Positions 49,069 to 58,262 of a stretch of DNA of 64,000 nucleotides are shown piece after piece. Source of the DNA: JANLVI01 sp031363915. GTDB lineage: Bacteria > Vulcanimicrobiota > Vulcanimicrobiia > Vulcanimicrobiales > Vulcanimicrobiaceae. Made by a program: the position numbers and the translations under genes. Each line of letters begins with the position of its first letter. Positions within the stretch are counted from its first letter, which is position 1. The DNA is taken from the NCBI GenBank assembly GCA_031363915.1, contig JANLVI010000027.1:1-64000 (forward strand), written 5' to 3'. The notes below the pieces were generated by a model that was given only the letters and a program-made list of their open reading frames with translations, did not search any database and had not been told where the DNA came from.

Positions 49069-49686
49069 CTGTCCGGGCCGGGTTTGCTCTTCGTGCTCTC
49101 GGGTCCCTCGGGAGCGGGAAAAGACACACTCCTCAATGAGTTGCTGCCGCGTCAAGAACGGCTGGTCAAATGTGTTTCCGCGACCACCCGCGCCCCGCGC
49201 GCTAAGGAAATCGAGGGGAGGGACTACTTTTTCCTCGATCGGGCCGAGTTCGTGCAACGCCGGGAAAACGACGGTTTTCTTGAGTGGCGCGAGTACAACG
49301 AAAACTATTATGGAACCCCGCGCGCTTTTATCGAGGAGCAACTCAGCCAAGGTTACGACGTCGTGGCTAAACCCGAAGTCAACGGCGCCCTCGCGATCAA
49401 AGCCCACTTTGACGACGCCGTTCTGATCTTTACGGTACCGGATCGGTTCTCGCGCCTGGCAGCGCGGCTTGCCGCCCGCCACACCGAGACCAACGAAGAA
49501 ATCGCGATCCGCTTGGCAATCGCCCATGAAGAACTCCAAGCCGTCCGATCCTTCGACTACCTCGTCATCAACGAAGAAACCCGGCCGCAGGATGCGGTCG
49601 ACGATCTCGCAGCGATCGTCCGCGCGGAACGCTTCCGCATCCATCGGTACTCTGACTCAACGATAAGGACACTAGAACAAACATGA
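49069..49686 (+). CDS. gmk: Guanylate kinase, CTG start
   Basis: A 205-residue nucleoside monophosphate kinase, GMP + ATP to GDP + ADP. P-loop LSGPSGAGKDTL, GMP-binding VSATTRAPRAKEIEGRDYFF and EWREYNENYYGTPRAFIEEQ, and the lid DRFSRLAARLAARHTETNEEIAIRL are present. A strong GAGGGAGG lies 6 nt before CTG 49069, giving the usual length. The next option is TTG 49084, 21 nt from the ribosome site; an in-frame TGA sits just upstream of the site. It overlaps rpoZ by ATGA, a common pairing. Confidence 0.94.
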   Translation: MSGPGLLFVLSGPSGAGKDTLLNELLPRQERLVKCVSATTRAPRAKEIEGRDYFFLDRAEFVQRRENDGFLEWREYNENYYGTPRAFIEEQLSQGYDVVAKPEVNGALAIKAHFDDAVLIFTVPDRFSRLAARLAARHTETNEEIAIRLAIAHEELQAVRSFDYLVINEETRPQDAVDDLAAIVRAERFRIHRYSDSTIRTLEQT

Positions 49687-49901
49687 GCGACTCGGTTTTC
49701 GGCGATCTCGACGGCCTCTTGGAGCACGTCGACTCCAAATTCACCTTGGTCAACGTGGTGACGAAGCGTGCCAAACAACTCAATAACGGCGCACCGCCGC
49801 TCTCAGACAAGGTGAACCCGAACAAACCCGTGTCGACGGCGTTCAACGAAGTCCGTAGCGGCAAGATCGGCTACAAGCGCAACAACGACGGAATCAAGTA
49901 A
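49683..49901 (+). CDS. rpoZ: RNA polymerase omega subunit
   Basis: A 72-residue protein with the omega core LEHVDSKFTLVNVVTKRAKQ, a variable loop, and a STAFNEVRSGKIGYK segment equivalent to the conserved A-x-x-E-x-x-x-G-K-I helix. Omega wraps the beta-prime C-terminus and helps RNA polymerase assembly; in some bacteria it is part of the ppGpp site. The gmk-rpoZ order with ATGA overlap is conserved widely. The C-terminal ten residues are rich in Asn and Lys. Confidence 0.93.
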   Translation: MSDSVFGDLDGLLEHVDSKFTLVNVVTKRAKQLNNGAPPLSDKVNPNKPVSTAFNEVRSGKIGYKRNNDGIK

Positions 49902-49943
49902 GGCCCCGCAAGAAGAAGTCCCCTCGATCCCGTACATATCAGT

Positions 49944-51782
49944 ATGTGTGGGATCGTTGGCTATATCGGGGAGCGCGATAGCGTTCCGATCATTCTGGAT
50001 TCGCTGCGCCGATTGGAATATCGCGGCTACGATTCCGCGGGCATCGCTGTCATCGATGCCGACGGCGCGTTGACCGGGTCGAAGGCCGAAGGCAAATTGC
50101 AGAATCTCGCCGATCGTCTCGCGAACGGCGAGCCGCTCTCGGGCAAAGTCGGCGTCGGTCACACGCGCTGGGCCACGCACGGGCGCCCCTCGGATGCAAA
50201 CGCCCATCCGCACATGGATTGCAGCGGCAAATTCGCCGTCATCCACAACGGCATCATCGAAAACTACGGCCCGCTGCGCGCGCGCTTGATCGCCGACGGC
50301 CACGTCTTCAAGAGCGAGACCGATACCGAAGTTCTCGCGCATCTGCTCGAAGAGAACTACGAGGGAGATCTGGTCACGGCCGTGCGGCACACGCTCGGTC
50401 AGGTGCGCGGGGCTTTCGCGCTGGGCGTGATCTCATCCGATTCACCCGATTCGTTGATCTTCGCACGCAACGGTGCCTCACCGCTCATCGTCGGCATCGG
50501 TGAGGGCGAGATGTTCGTCGCATCCGACATCCCCGCGATGCTGCAATATACGCGACGCGTCGTCATCCTCGAAGAGGGTGAAGTCGTTGCCGTCGGCCGC
50601 GACGGGTACGAACTCACCGCATTCGACGGCAAGCGCGTCGAACGCGAAGTCCAACAAATCGCGTGGGATGCAAGCTCGGCGGAAAAAACCGGATTCAAGC
50701 ATTTCATGCTGAAAGAAATCTTCTCGCAGCCCAACGTCATCAAAGAGACGCTGGCCGGACGCATCGATGAATCGAACGACGTGCAGTTGCAACGCGAGAT
50801 CGGCATCGATGAGGGGTTCCTGCGCGCGATGACCAAAATTTCGATTACCGGCTGCGGCACCGCGTACAACGCCGGGATGATCGGCATGTACATGATGCGC
50901 GCGCTCTGCAAGCTTCCGGTCGAGATGGAACTCGCGAGCGAATTTCGCTACGGCGACCGGGCGATGGACCCGCGTACGCTCACGATCGCGATGTCGCAGT
51001 CGGGCGAGACCGCCGATACGATCGAGGCGATCAAGGTTGCCAGAGAAGCCGGCGCGCCAATCCTCGGTATCTGCAACGTGGTCGGTTCGCACCTCACGCG
51101 CATGGCCGATGGGACGCTCCTCACGCGCGGCGGACCCGAGATCTCCGTTGCTGCAACCAAAACCTACGTCGCCCAAGCGATCGCCGCAACGCTCTTTGCC
51201 GTCTACCTTGCGCGCATCCGTAAGAGCGCGGACCTCGGTCGCTTACGCGAAATCGCCGAAGGCACGCGTCTCTTACCAGCGGCGATCGACATCGTGCTCA
51301 ATTCGTCGGACGAGATCCGCAAGATCGCGAAGAAACTGCGCAAAGCGCGTTCGGTGCTCTTCCTCGGACGGTACGTGAATTTTCCGACCGCTCTCGAAGG
51401 TGCGCTCAAACTGAAAGAGATCAGCTACATCCACGCTGAGGGCTACGCCGCAGGCGAAATGAAGCACGGTCCGATCGCACTGCTCGACTCGAAAGTCCCG
51501 GTCGTGGGAATCATGACCGAGGGACGCGTGCGCGAGAAGATGCTCTCGAATCTGGCCGAGGCAAAAGCCCGCGAGGCCCCGATCCTCATCGTCGGAAACC
51601 ACGGCGATCACGAGGCTGAAGCCCTCGCCGATTACTTCATCCCGGTGCCGGTCGTCGACGAATTGCTCTCGCCGATCGTCAACGTGATCCCGCTCCAGTT
51701 GCTGGCGTATCACATCGCCGACCTCGAAGGCAAAGATGTCGACCAGCCGCGGAATCTGGCGAAAACCGTCACGGTCGAGTAG
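49944..51782 (+). CDS. glmS: Glutamine-fructose-6-phosphate aminotransferase (isomerising)
   Basis: A 612-residue enzyme making glucosamine-6-phosphate, first step to UDP-GlcNAc for peptidoglycan. The N-terminal nucleophile Cys2 is in MCGIVGYIG; RWATHGRPSDANAHPH and HNGIIENY complete the glutaminase. Two SIS domains (~290-600) carry ISITGCGTAYNAG, SQSGETADTI, LEGALKLKEISYIHAEGYAAGEMKHGP, and the C-terminal DQPRNLAKTVTVE ends the protein exactly as in the family. No glmS ribozyme is recognised in the 42 bp upstream. It may be read with gmk-rpoZ. Confidence 0.96.
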   Translation: MCGIVGYIGERDSVPIILDSLRRLEYRGYDSAGIAVIDADGALTGSKAEGKLQNLADRLANGEPLSGKVGVGHTRWATHGRPSDANAHPHMDCSGKFAVIHNGIIENYGPLRARLIADGHVFKSETDTEVLAHLLEENYEGDLVTAVRHTLGQVRGAFALGVISSDSPDSLIFARNGASPLIVGIGEGEMFVASDIPAMLQYTRRVVILEEGEVVAVGRDGYELTAFDGKRVEREVQQIAWDASSAEKTGFKHFMLKEIFSQPNVIKETLAGRIDESNDVQLQREIGIDEGFLRAMTKISITGCGTAYNAGMIGMYMMRALCKLPVEMELASEFRYGDRAMDPRTLTIAMSQSGETADTIEAIKVAREAGAPILGICNVVGSHLTRMADGTLLTRGGPEISVAATKTYVAQAIAATLFAVYLARIRKSADLGRLREIAEGTRLLPAAIDIVLNSSDEIRKIAKKLRKARSVLFLGRYVNFPTALEGALKLKEISYIHAEGYAAGEMKHGPIALLDSKVPVVGIMTEGRVREKMLSNLAEAKAREAPILIVGNHGDHEAEALADYFIPVPVVDELLSPIVNVIPLQLLAYHIADLEGKDVDQPRNLAKTVTVE

Positions 51783-51802
51783 GTCAGGAAGGAAGGTCGT
51801 TC

Positions 51803-52654
51803 ATGTCAGCTACGCCCGTTCAACCGCCGTTTGCAACCGCACCGGACGTCCCTATTTTCGACGCGCTCGATGATGGTGAGGCGACCTCGGCGCTCCATGT
51901 GGACGGGCTCGCCGACGTCGCTGACTGGACGGCGGCGAAGGTGCTCGTCGAGCACCTCTTCGCGCGTTCGACGCACGATATCACGGGCATCGAGTACGCC
52001 GTCGGCTACCGGCTCGCGCACGGGCTCACCGGCGGCGACATCGTCGATGTCTACCACTTCGATAACGGCGCGGTCTCGTTCTCAATCGCCGATATCTCGG
52101 GTAAAGGCTCGCAGGCGGCGATTCACGCGGCGCTCGTCAAATACGGTCTCCGCGCGTACGCATCGCAGGGGCTCACGGCCGAGCGCGTCTTGCGTTCGCT
52201 CGATCGCCTCTATATCGAGAACACGACCTTCGAGCGGATCGAATCGTTCGCGAGCGTTTTTTTCGGCGTCGTCGATGCCTCCCGTCGAACGCTCACGTAT
52301 GCATCCGGCGGACACGAAGCCGCCGCAGTCCTGATCCCCGGTCAGGCGGCCCGCCTGCTCGCACCGACCGCGCCGCTGATCGGCGTCTTCGACGACCAGC
52401 ACCATCTCTTCAAACAGGCCCACGTCGAACTGCCGCCGGGGACGATCTTGGTCGCGACCACGGACGGCATTACCGAAGCGCGTTCGCCCGACGGAGAATT
52501 TTTCGGCGTCGAGGGATTTCTGAACGTGGTCGAAGAGTTCGCCACCCAATCGACCGAGGCGATCGTTGCGGCGTTACTCGATCGCTCTGCTGCCCACGCC
52601 GGAACGCGCGCGATCCGCGACGATATCGCTGTTCTCGCGACGCGCTTTACGTAG
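51803..52654 (+). CDS. SpoIIE-like PP2C phosphatase
   Basis: A 283-residue soluble phosphatase of the PPM/SpoIIE group. The core (~65-280) shows GDIVDVYHFDNGAVSFSIADISGKG with the metal Asp pair, FASVFFGVVDASRRTLTYASGGHEAA, TDGITEAR and a final DDIAVLATRF. Such proteins usually dephosphorylate anti-anti-sigma factors in partner-switching pathways; the N-terminal ~60 residues form no recognised sensor domain. No anti-sigma or STAS partner gene is adjacent. A strong AGGAAGGAAGG site precedes the ATG. It is convergent with dabA. Confidence 0.88.
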   Translation: MSATPVQPPFATAPDVPIFDALDDGEATSALHVDGLADVADWTAAKVLVEHLFARSTHDITGIEYAVGYRLAHGLTGGDIVDVYHFDNGAVSFSIADISGKGSQAAIHAALVKYGLRAYASQGLTAERVLRSLDRLYIENTTFERIESFASVFFGVVDASRRTLTYASGGHEAAAVLIPGQAARLLAPTAPLIGVFDDQHHLFKQAHVELPPGTILVATTDGITEARSPDGEFFGVEGFLNVVEEFATQSTEAIVAALLDRSAAHAGTRAIRDDIAVLATRFT

Positions 52655-52669
52655 CGCTTAAAGCCCGGG

Positions 52670-55198
52670 CTAGGGCGATGCTGAGGCGAGGCTCTTCCAA
52701 ACCAAGCCAGGCTCGTAGCGATGGGTCACGGCACCCGTGTCCTTGTCCATGGCGAAAAGCCGGAGCCAGCGATTGTCAACCAGCTTGCGCACCGACTCGT
52801 GCTTGGTTATGACGGCGTCCATCTCAGCGGTCGGAGCGGCGATGATGACGCTCAACCGTTGCGGTTCGTGCATGAGCCGCTCGCCGTCGTGAACCGACTG
52901 CCACGGCAGCCCCACCCGCAGATCGCCGGAGTTCCCCTCAAGTACGCCAAGACAGCCGGTGACGTTATGCAAGACCTTGTTGCCGGCGCCGAACAGTCGG
53001 TTGTTCACGACCGAACCGTAGTATTGCAAATTGATCCAACTTGCGACCACCATCGGCGCGACCATGATCAGTTCGAGAACGCCTCGGCTCGTATCGAGAT
53101 CGAAGCGGTAATCGTGCAAGAACGATCGGCCGCCGAGGTCGATGCCGCGCGTGAACTCGCGCGGTGCAGCGATGAATGCCGCGTTGTTTGCCAGTGCCCA
53201 TTCTGGCCGCACCTGGGCCCAATCGCGACTGCGGGCTAGCACGCGGCGGTCGGTGTTCTCGTCGACCGGGATACCCAGCAGCGGCGCGCGTTCGCGCCGG
53301 GCGATGGCGCTGGAGGTGCGGAGCCAGCTCCGCGCCTCGGCGATCAGCAGACGGTGAGCGGCCGGTGCGCGGTCTTCATCGTACATCGCGATCTCATCGG
53401 ACGTCGTGTCGTGCAGGCAACCAACGAACCACGTATCGTCCGGAATGTCGATTCCGCGGCAGCGCAGACCGACGCGGACGCCCGGATCGTTGCAGATGTC
53501 GGCTGCCACACGCGCGTTGGCTTCGCCGGTATGGCCGCCACAGGCGCCGCAATCGAGCCCGGAGGCGTGCGGGTTGTTGACCGTGGTGCTGCCGTGACCA
53601 ATCATCAGAACAAGCGGCGCAAAATTGCCTTTCATCGACATCGCGCCGAGCACCGCCTCCGCCATATCGACCTTTTTTTCGGCGGTGAAACCGGTCAAAA
53701 GTCCGCCATCCGTGCGAGCTTCGATTTCGGGGCCGAGCTTTCGAAGCGCGGATGCATCCAGACCGTCCGTATTCGGGTCGGAGGTCGGACGCGTGAGCGC
53801 CAGACTGTCGGTCAAGATCTTGCCCACGAACAAGATGCCGCCGGTCTTGACGAAGATGAACGACGAGACCGCCGAGAGCTTGAACGATTTCCACGCCTTG
53901 TACACGCGCCGTCGTAAGAGCCGTAACCCGAGGATCTCGGCGTTATCGTCCTGCGAGACGCCGTTCACGATCTGACGCACGGTAAATGCGGGCGTGAGCA
54001 GAACGGGACATTGAGCGCCTCCGCGCAGATGGCCGATCGGCACATACTCGATCGGATATCCGAAGAAACCCGCGAATCCGATCGTTTGCACACCCGGCAC
54101 AATGCTCTCCAGAGCCCGCCGGTACACCTCGGAGCGAACGTCGATGCAGAATGCCGCTTGCAACTTCGGGCGTGCACCCGCCGAAGCGACGGGGGCTTCG
54201 TTGGAATTGAGCTGCGCAAGGAGCCGGCGCTCGTAGGCCGCTTCGTATGCTTCTTGCGCGAGCATGTCGATGCACATTTCGGGATCGTCGCCCAGACGCT
54301 CGTCCAGGGGCATCGAGGCCGCATCTTGCATCGCGCCCGTCCAGGCTGAGCGAAAAGCCGCATCGGTGCGCTGCAGGAAGAGCGCATAACCCCAGACCAC
54401 GCGGATCGCGAGCAACTGCACGAGTGTGTCGTTCGTGCCGCCGTAGAGTTCGCTCTCCCACACAAGATAGCGCGCGTATGAGGCCCAGCCCGCGATGTCG
54501 AGCAGCGTTTGATGCAGGTACTCGACGAGCGCGCGCGGCGGAACGCCCTGCTTCTCTACGACCTCTGCGATGGCGGCGACCGGATCGGCCGGCATACTCG
54601 CGACGATCCGGCGGAAGCCGGAAATTCCCATGACCTCGGGGTTGCGATCGTACTGCATTGCTGCGCGCCACGCGGAATACGGCCGCAGTTCGCGCTCCGG
54701 CAATTGCCACACCGTCTGCCCTTCGTCGAAGTAGGCCGCGCAGAACCTCGAAATCTCGTCGATCATGAACGCGGTGCCGGAGACCTGGCGATTGCCTTCG
54801 GCAAGTGCGTCGATGATCTCCGCGACGCTGGCGACGTGCGCCTGGTGCTTTCTGCGCGCGGTTTCTTCAAGCGCAAGTGCCGCCTCGAATTCGCCGACGG
54901 TCGTGGGTGCCCGCCATTCCGGCGGCGCGGCCGCGAGCGCGGTCGCGATGTCGGTGTCCTCGATGCGACCGCTCGCGAGCGCCGCGCGGTAGAACGAGCG
55001 CGGCATGAGCATCTCCGCGCGTGCCACGCGGTACATGGTAGCGCACGTCGCATGAAAGCTCTGGTGCGTGAATCCTAAGAACGGGTTGACGGCGACAAAG
55101 TGCTTGAGCGGCCAAAGCGGCGCGATGCGGTTGCAGGCTTCGGCGATGACCCGATCAAGATCGATCGTGTCGAAGGGTGCTTCGAGGTCGGTCGTCAT
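52670..55198 (-). CDS. dabA: DabA, inorganic carbon transporter subunit (DUF2309)
   Basis: An 842-residue beta-carbonic-anhydrase-like subunit of the DAB energy-coupled CO2/bicarbonate accumulation complex. The predicted zinc ligands are all present: Cys351 and Asp353 in FCIDVRSE, His535 in GHGSTTVNNPHASG and Cys550 in LDCGACGG. The His-Cys spacing equals that of the characterised Halothiobacillus protein. It would hydrate CO2 to bicarbonate inside the cell, driven by its membrane partner. ATG 55198 lies 2 bp after the dabB stop. The ~30 N-terminal residues (IAPLWPLKHFVAVNPFLGF) are typical. Confidence 0.94.
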   Translation of the reverse strand: MTTDLEAPFDTIDLDRVIAEACNRIAPLWPLKHFVAVNPFLGFTHQSFHATCATMYRVARAEMLMPRSFYRAALASGRIEDTDIATALAAAPPEWRAPTTVGEFEAALALEETARRKHQAHVASVAEIIDALAEGNRQVSGTAFMIDEISRFCAAYFDEGQTVWQLPERELRPYSAWRAAMQYDRNPEVMGISGFRRIVASMPADPVAAIAEVVEKQGVPPRALVEYLHQTLLDIAGWASYARYLVWESELYGGTNDTLVQLLAIRVVWGYALFLQRTDAAFRSAWTGAMQDAASMPLDERLGDDPEMCIDMLAQEAYEAAYERRLLAQLNSNEAPVASAGARPKLQAAFCIDVRSEVYRRALESIVPGVQTIGFAGFFGYPIEYVPIGHLRGGAQCPVLLTPAFTVRQIVNGVSQDDNAEILGLRLLRRRVYKAWKSFKLSAVSSFIFVKTGGILFVGKILTDSLALTRPTSDPNTDGLDASALRKLGPEIEARTDGGLLTGFTAEKKVDMAEAVLGAMSMKGNFAPLVLMIGHGSTTVNNPHASGLDCGACGGHTGEANARVAADICNDPGVRVGLRCRGIDIPDDTWFVGCLHDTTSDEIAMYDEDRAPAAHRLLIAEARSWLRTSSAIARRERAPLLGIPVDENTDRRVLARSRDWAQVRPEWALANNAAFIAAPREFTRGIDLGGRSFLHDYRFDLDTSRGVLELIMVAPMVVASWINLQYYGSVVNNRLFGAGNKVLHNVTGCLGVLEGNSGDLRVGLPWQSVHDGERLMHEPQRLSVIIAAPTAEMDAVITKHESVRKLVDNRWLRLFAMDKDTGAVTHRYEPGLVWKSLASASP

Positions 55199-55200
55199 GG

Positions 55201-56829
55201 TTACAACGGCCTCGCGGTCGGCGAGAGCGATTTCGGCGCGGCAGCCGGCCAGAGGCGCACGACGATACGGTTTGCAAGCGTGTTCGCATAGAGCCCGTTG
55301 GATACGTGCGCGTAGATCGCTCGCCAGCGGGGCGCGGTGAAGCGACCCGGCACCCAGTTCTGCAGGAACACGATCACCGCGAAGGCCGCAACGACCGCCG
55401 CCACGAGTGCGATATCGAGTGGGCCGCGCGCCGGTGCCGCAGGCAGCAAGCCGGCGAGCATCAATTCCGTCGCGTACTGGAGACCGAAATAGGCGCCTGC
55501 GACGGCGATTGCGATGAGCAAGGTCCGGCCGACGACGTAGAAGTTGGGCCGCGTTTCGATGCTGCGCGCGAGCAAATGCACGATGCTGAGCAGCAACGTC
55601 GCGCCGAGTGCGAACACGCCCGGCTTCTCGGCGATGCCGGCGCCGAACAGACGCCCGACGACCGCCGCTGCAACAATCACCGTGACAATTACGAAAATCA
55701 GGCGGCCTGCGTTCGGCTTGTCCACGGGTTTGGGCGTGTACGAAGCGCGGGAGATGTCGATGATGCTGCCCGACGACAAGAACGCGTGCGCCTTGTAACA
55801 CGAGTGCGCGACGATGTGCACGAGCGCGGCAGGAAACGCTCCGATACCGCACTCAAAGAGCATGAAGCCCATCTGCGCCACGGTCGAGTACGCGAGCGTG
55901 ACCTTGATCGAACTTTGCGTGAGCATAACGACCGAGCCGAAGAGCGCGGTGAAGCCACCCACGACGACCAGCGTATCGAGGGAGGGCAGTGAGAGCAGCA
56001 TCAACGACGCGAAGCGCAGGATCAGAAAACCACCGGCGTTGATGATGCCGGCGTGCAGGAGCGCCGAGACGGGCGTTGGTGTTTCCATCACTTCGATGAG
56101 CCAGCCATGAGTCGGGAATTGTGCAGACGTGAGCAACGCTGCCAAAACCAGCAGCATCGCAGCGAGCGAGATGCCGCCGGGTACCGGCCCCCCGTGCAGC
56201 GCGGCGGCGTGCGCGAATACGGCGCCATAGTCGAGGCTTCCGAAGGCGGAGTAGATCAGCGCGGCGGCGCCGACGATGCACGCCTCCGCCAGCCGACTGA
56301 GGATGAACTTTTTCCGCCCGGCGAGCACGGCCGCGGGACGGTCCGGATAGAACAGCAGCAGCCGTTGCAGGCACAGCGCCGTTGCGATCCAGGCAAGGGC
56401 GAGCAGCGCGACGTTGCCGGCGATAATCGCGGTGAGAATCGCGGCGAGCGTCAGGCACAGGAATCGGGTGAAGCGCACATGAGCGGGATCACCGTCCATG
56501 TAGTTCTTGCTATAGAGAACCACGATGACGCCGACGAAGGCCACAAGACAAAACATCGTTGCGCTGAGCGGATCGAGATAGAGCGACGCGCCTACGCCAT
56601 TCGAACCGAGCGTTCCCGTGGACAGCGGCCGATGGAATACGACCGCTACCGCAGCCGCGATGGCGGTGAAGAGTGCGAGGCCGGCGGCACCGATCGCGAG
56701 CCGGCTGTAGAGCGCGGCGGCGCGCCGACTGGCCCCGAGGGGGAGCAGACCGGTGAGGGCCAAAATGCTCGGCCCCGCTGCCACCAGCCACAAAGCGTCC
56801 TCTGCAATCACGGTGTCAGCCTCCGCCAC
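55201..56829 (-). CDS. dabB: DabB, NuoL-like membrane subunit of the DAB carbon pump
   Basis: A 542-residue, ~14-helix protein of the proton-translocating NuoL/MrpA family. The conserved block TSAQFPTHGWLIEVMETPTPVSALLHAGIINAGGFL is intact, with SSIKVTLAYSTVAQMGFM and the HSCYKAHAFLSSG helix. Paired with dabA, it forms the DAB complex instead of respiratory complex I; no other nuo gene is near. It has the conserved Lys residues of half-channels. GTG 56829 is the start used; no ATG in frame. Expression is probably controlled by the operator at 56908. Confidence 0.92.
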   Translation of the reverse strand: MAEADTVIAEDALWLVAAGPSILALTGLLPLGASRRAAALYSRLAIGAAGLALFTAIAAAVAVVFHRPLSTGTLGSNGVGASLYLDPLSATMFCLVAFVGVIVVLYSKNYMDGDPAHVRFTRFLCLTLAAILTAIIAGNVALLALAWIATALCLQRLLLFYPDRPAAVLAGRKKFILSRLAEACIVGAAALIYSAFGSLDYGAVFAHAAALHGGPVPGGISLAAMLLVLAALLTSAQFPTHGWLIEVMETPTPVSALLHAGIINAGGFLILRFASLMLLSLPSLDTLVVVGGFTALFGSVVMLTQSSIKVTLAYSTVAQMGFMLFECGIGAFPAALVHIVAHSCYKAHAFLSSGSIIDISRASYTPKPVDKPNAGRLIFVIVTVIVAAAVVGRLFGAGIAEKPGVFALGATLLLSIVHLLARSIETRPNFYVVGRTLLIAIAVAGAYFGLQYATELMLAGLLPAAPARGPLDIALVAAVVAAFAVIVFLQNWVPGRFTAPRWRAIYAHVSNGLYANTLANRIVVRLWPAAAPKSLSPTARPL

Positions 56830-56907
56830 ACGAAGAGATCGTCGAGCTCGAAGTGATTCATGCGTTGGCCTCTACTAACCGCACAGCACGTAGACCCGAA
56901 ACAAATA

Positions 56908-56927
56908 ACATGAAAAGCATTTCATGT
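56908..56927. promoter_or_regulatory. Operator between dabB and its regulator
   Basis: ACATGAAA-AGCA-TTTCATGT is a perfect 8+4+8 inverted repeat in the 114-bp space between the divergent dabB (start 56829) and winged-helix regulator (start 56944). Symmetry, length and position fit the binding site of that dimeric regulator, controlling both directions. Confidence 0.65.
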
Positions 56928-56943
56928 GTGATACCATATCAGC

Positions 56944-57267
56944 GTGACACCCGTCAAGACGCGCCCCTCCGGCTCCGAACCGCGAACCGGCTGGACGTTC
57001 CTAACCAACCACGCTCATGTCCTCATCTCACTGACCCGCGACCCGTCCGTTCGCGTTCGCGATCTTGCGGTGGCCGTCGGTATTACCGAGCGCGCGGTTC
57101 TCCAGATTTTGACCGACCTCGAAGGGGGTGGGGTCATTCAACGCCTGCGTGAGGGACGCCGCAACAGCTACCGCATTAACAAAGACGTCAAGTTGCGACA
57201 CCCCATCGAGGCCGGCCACGGTATTGAGGCGCTTTTAGCGCTGGCGCGCTACGTCGACCCCAACTAG
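56944..57267 (+). CDS. Winged-helix transcriptional regulator, likely of dabBA
   Basis: A 107-residue DNA-binding protein. Residues ~18-80 form a winged helix: WTFLTNHAHVLISLTRDP, recognition pair VRDLAVAVGITERAVLQILTDLE, and a wing GGVIQRLREGRRNSYRINKDV. It is of MarR/ArsR-like build, not the LysR type reported for other DAB operons. It is read divergently from dabB with a palindromic operator between, and its 3' end overlaps the convergent bioB by 4 bp. GTG 56944 has no ribosome site and may be leaderless. Effector unknown; a carbon-status signal is possible. Confidence 0.85.
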   Translation: MTPVKTRPSGSEPRTGWTFLTNHAHVLISLTRDPSVRVRDLAVAVGITERAVLQILTDLEGGGVIQRLREGRRNSYRINKDVKLRHPIEAGHGIEALLALARYVDPN

Positions 57268-58262
57268 CGCAGCACCTCGAACCCCAAGCGTTCGAGCATC
57301 GCGAAGTCGTCCGCGTCACTGCGGCCGCTCGTCGTGAGGTAGTTGCCGATGACAAGGCCGCTTGCGCCGCTCTGCATGCCCAAATCTTGCAGCCCTTGCA
57401 ACGTGATCTCGCGTCCGCCCGCGAAGCGCACGAGCGCCTTTGGCATCGCAAGACGCACCATCGCAACGAAGCGCAGTGCCTCGGTCGGCTCGACGAGGGA
57501 CTTATCTTGAAACGGCGTCCCCGGACGCGGATTGAGGAAATTCACGGGCACTTCGGCGGGTTCGAGCGCCTGCAATTCGCAGAGGAAATCGAGCCGATCC
57601 TCGATCGTCTCGCCCATGCCGATGATGCCGCCGCAGCAGAGTTCGAGTCCTTGCGTTTTGACGAGACGGCACGTATCGAGCCGCTCGTCGTAGCTGTGCG
57701 TCGTGCAGACATTCGGAAAGTGGCGGCGCGAAGTCTCGAGATTGTGATTGACTTTATCGACGCCGGCTGCAGCCAGCTTGACCAGATGCGCTTCGGTAAG
57801 GATGCCGAGCGACACTGCGACCGTTAGTGGTAGTTCTTCTTTGATGCGAACGACTGCGGAACACACGCGCTCCAGCAGCACGGGTGAGGGGCCGCGCACG
57901 GCGACGACGATGCAGAATTCGGTCGCGCCGCGCTCGTGCGCCGCGCGTGCCGCGACGACGAAGTCTTCGACCTTGCCGAGCGGCTCGCGCTCGACATCCG
58001 ATGCGAAACGCGCGCTCTGCGAGCAGAAGTGGCAGTCCTCGGAGCAGCCGCCCTTCTTTGCGTTGTACAGGACTTCGACGCCCGCGACATCGCCGTAATA
58101 GCGGCGTCGGACGTCGTCGGCGAGCGCTAAGACATGGGGAACGAAGCGCGTTTCGAGCGTGGCGATCGCCGCGAGCTGATCGCGCGTCAGCGCGACGCCA
58201 TCCTCGATGAGCCTGCGGCGGGCGTCGGCGACGACGGGGTGCTCGAGCGTTTCTTCAATCAT
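57264..58262 (-). CDS. bioB: Biotin synthase
   Basis: A 332-residue radical-SAM enzyme inserting sulfur into dethiobiotin. The cluster motif is CSEDCHFC (Cys73, Cys77, Cys80), preceded by VLYNAKKGGC; HNLETS, CCGGIIGMGET and NFLNPRPGTPF are conserved, and the RFAGGRE Arg that binds the auxiliary 2Fe-2S cluster is present. ATG 58262 overlaps bioD (ATGA). It is last of bioA-F-D-B, and its 3' end meets the DAB regulator. Confidence 0.96.
   Translation of the reverse strand: MIEETLEHPVVADARRRLIEDGVALTRDQLAAIATLETRFVPHVLALADDVRRRYYGDVAGVEVLYNAKKGGCSEDCHFCSQSARFASDVEREPLGKVEDFVVAARAAHERGATEFCIVVAVRGPSPVLLERVCSAVVRIKEELPLTVAVSLGILTEAHLVKLAAAGVDKVNHNLETSRRHFPNVCTTHSYDERLDTCRLVKTQGLELCCGGIIGMGETIEDRLDFLCELQALEPAEVPVNFLNPRPGTPFQDKSLVEPTEALRFVAMVRLAMPKALVRFAGGREITLQGLQDLGMQSGASGLVIGNYLTTSGRSDADDFAMLERLGFEVLR

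Noticed and set aside
49902..49943. glmS ribozyme
   Set aside because: The gap upstream of glmS is only 42 bp, too short for the ribozyme, and none of its conserved core is visible.
56819..56861. 17-codon upstream reading frame starting at ATG 56861 before dabB
   Set aside because: It is out of frame with dabB, has no ribosome site and no attenuator structure; it could be a leader peptide but evidence is too thin.
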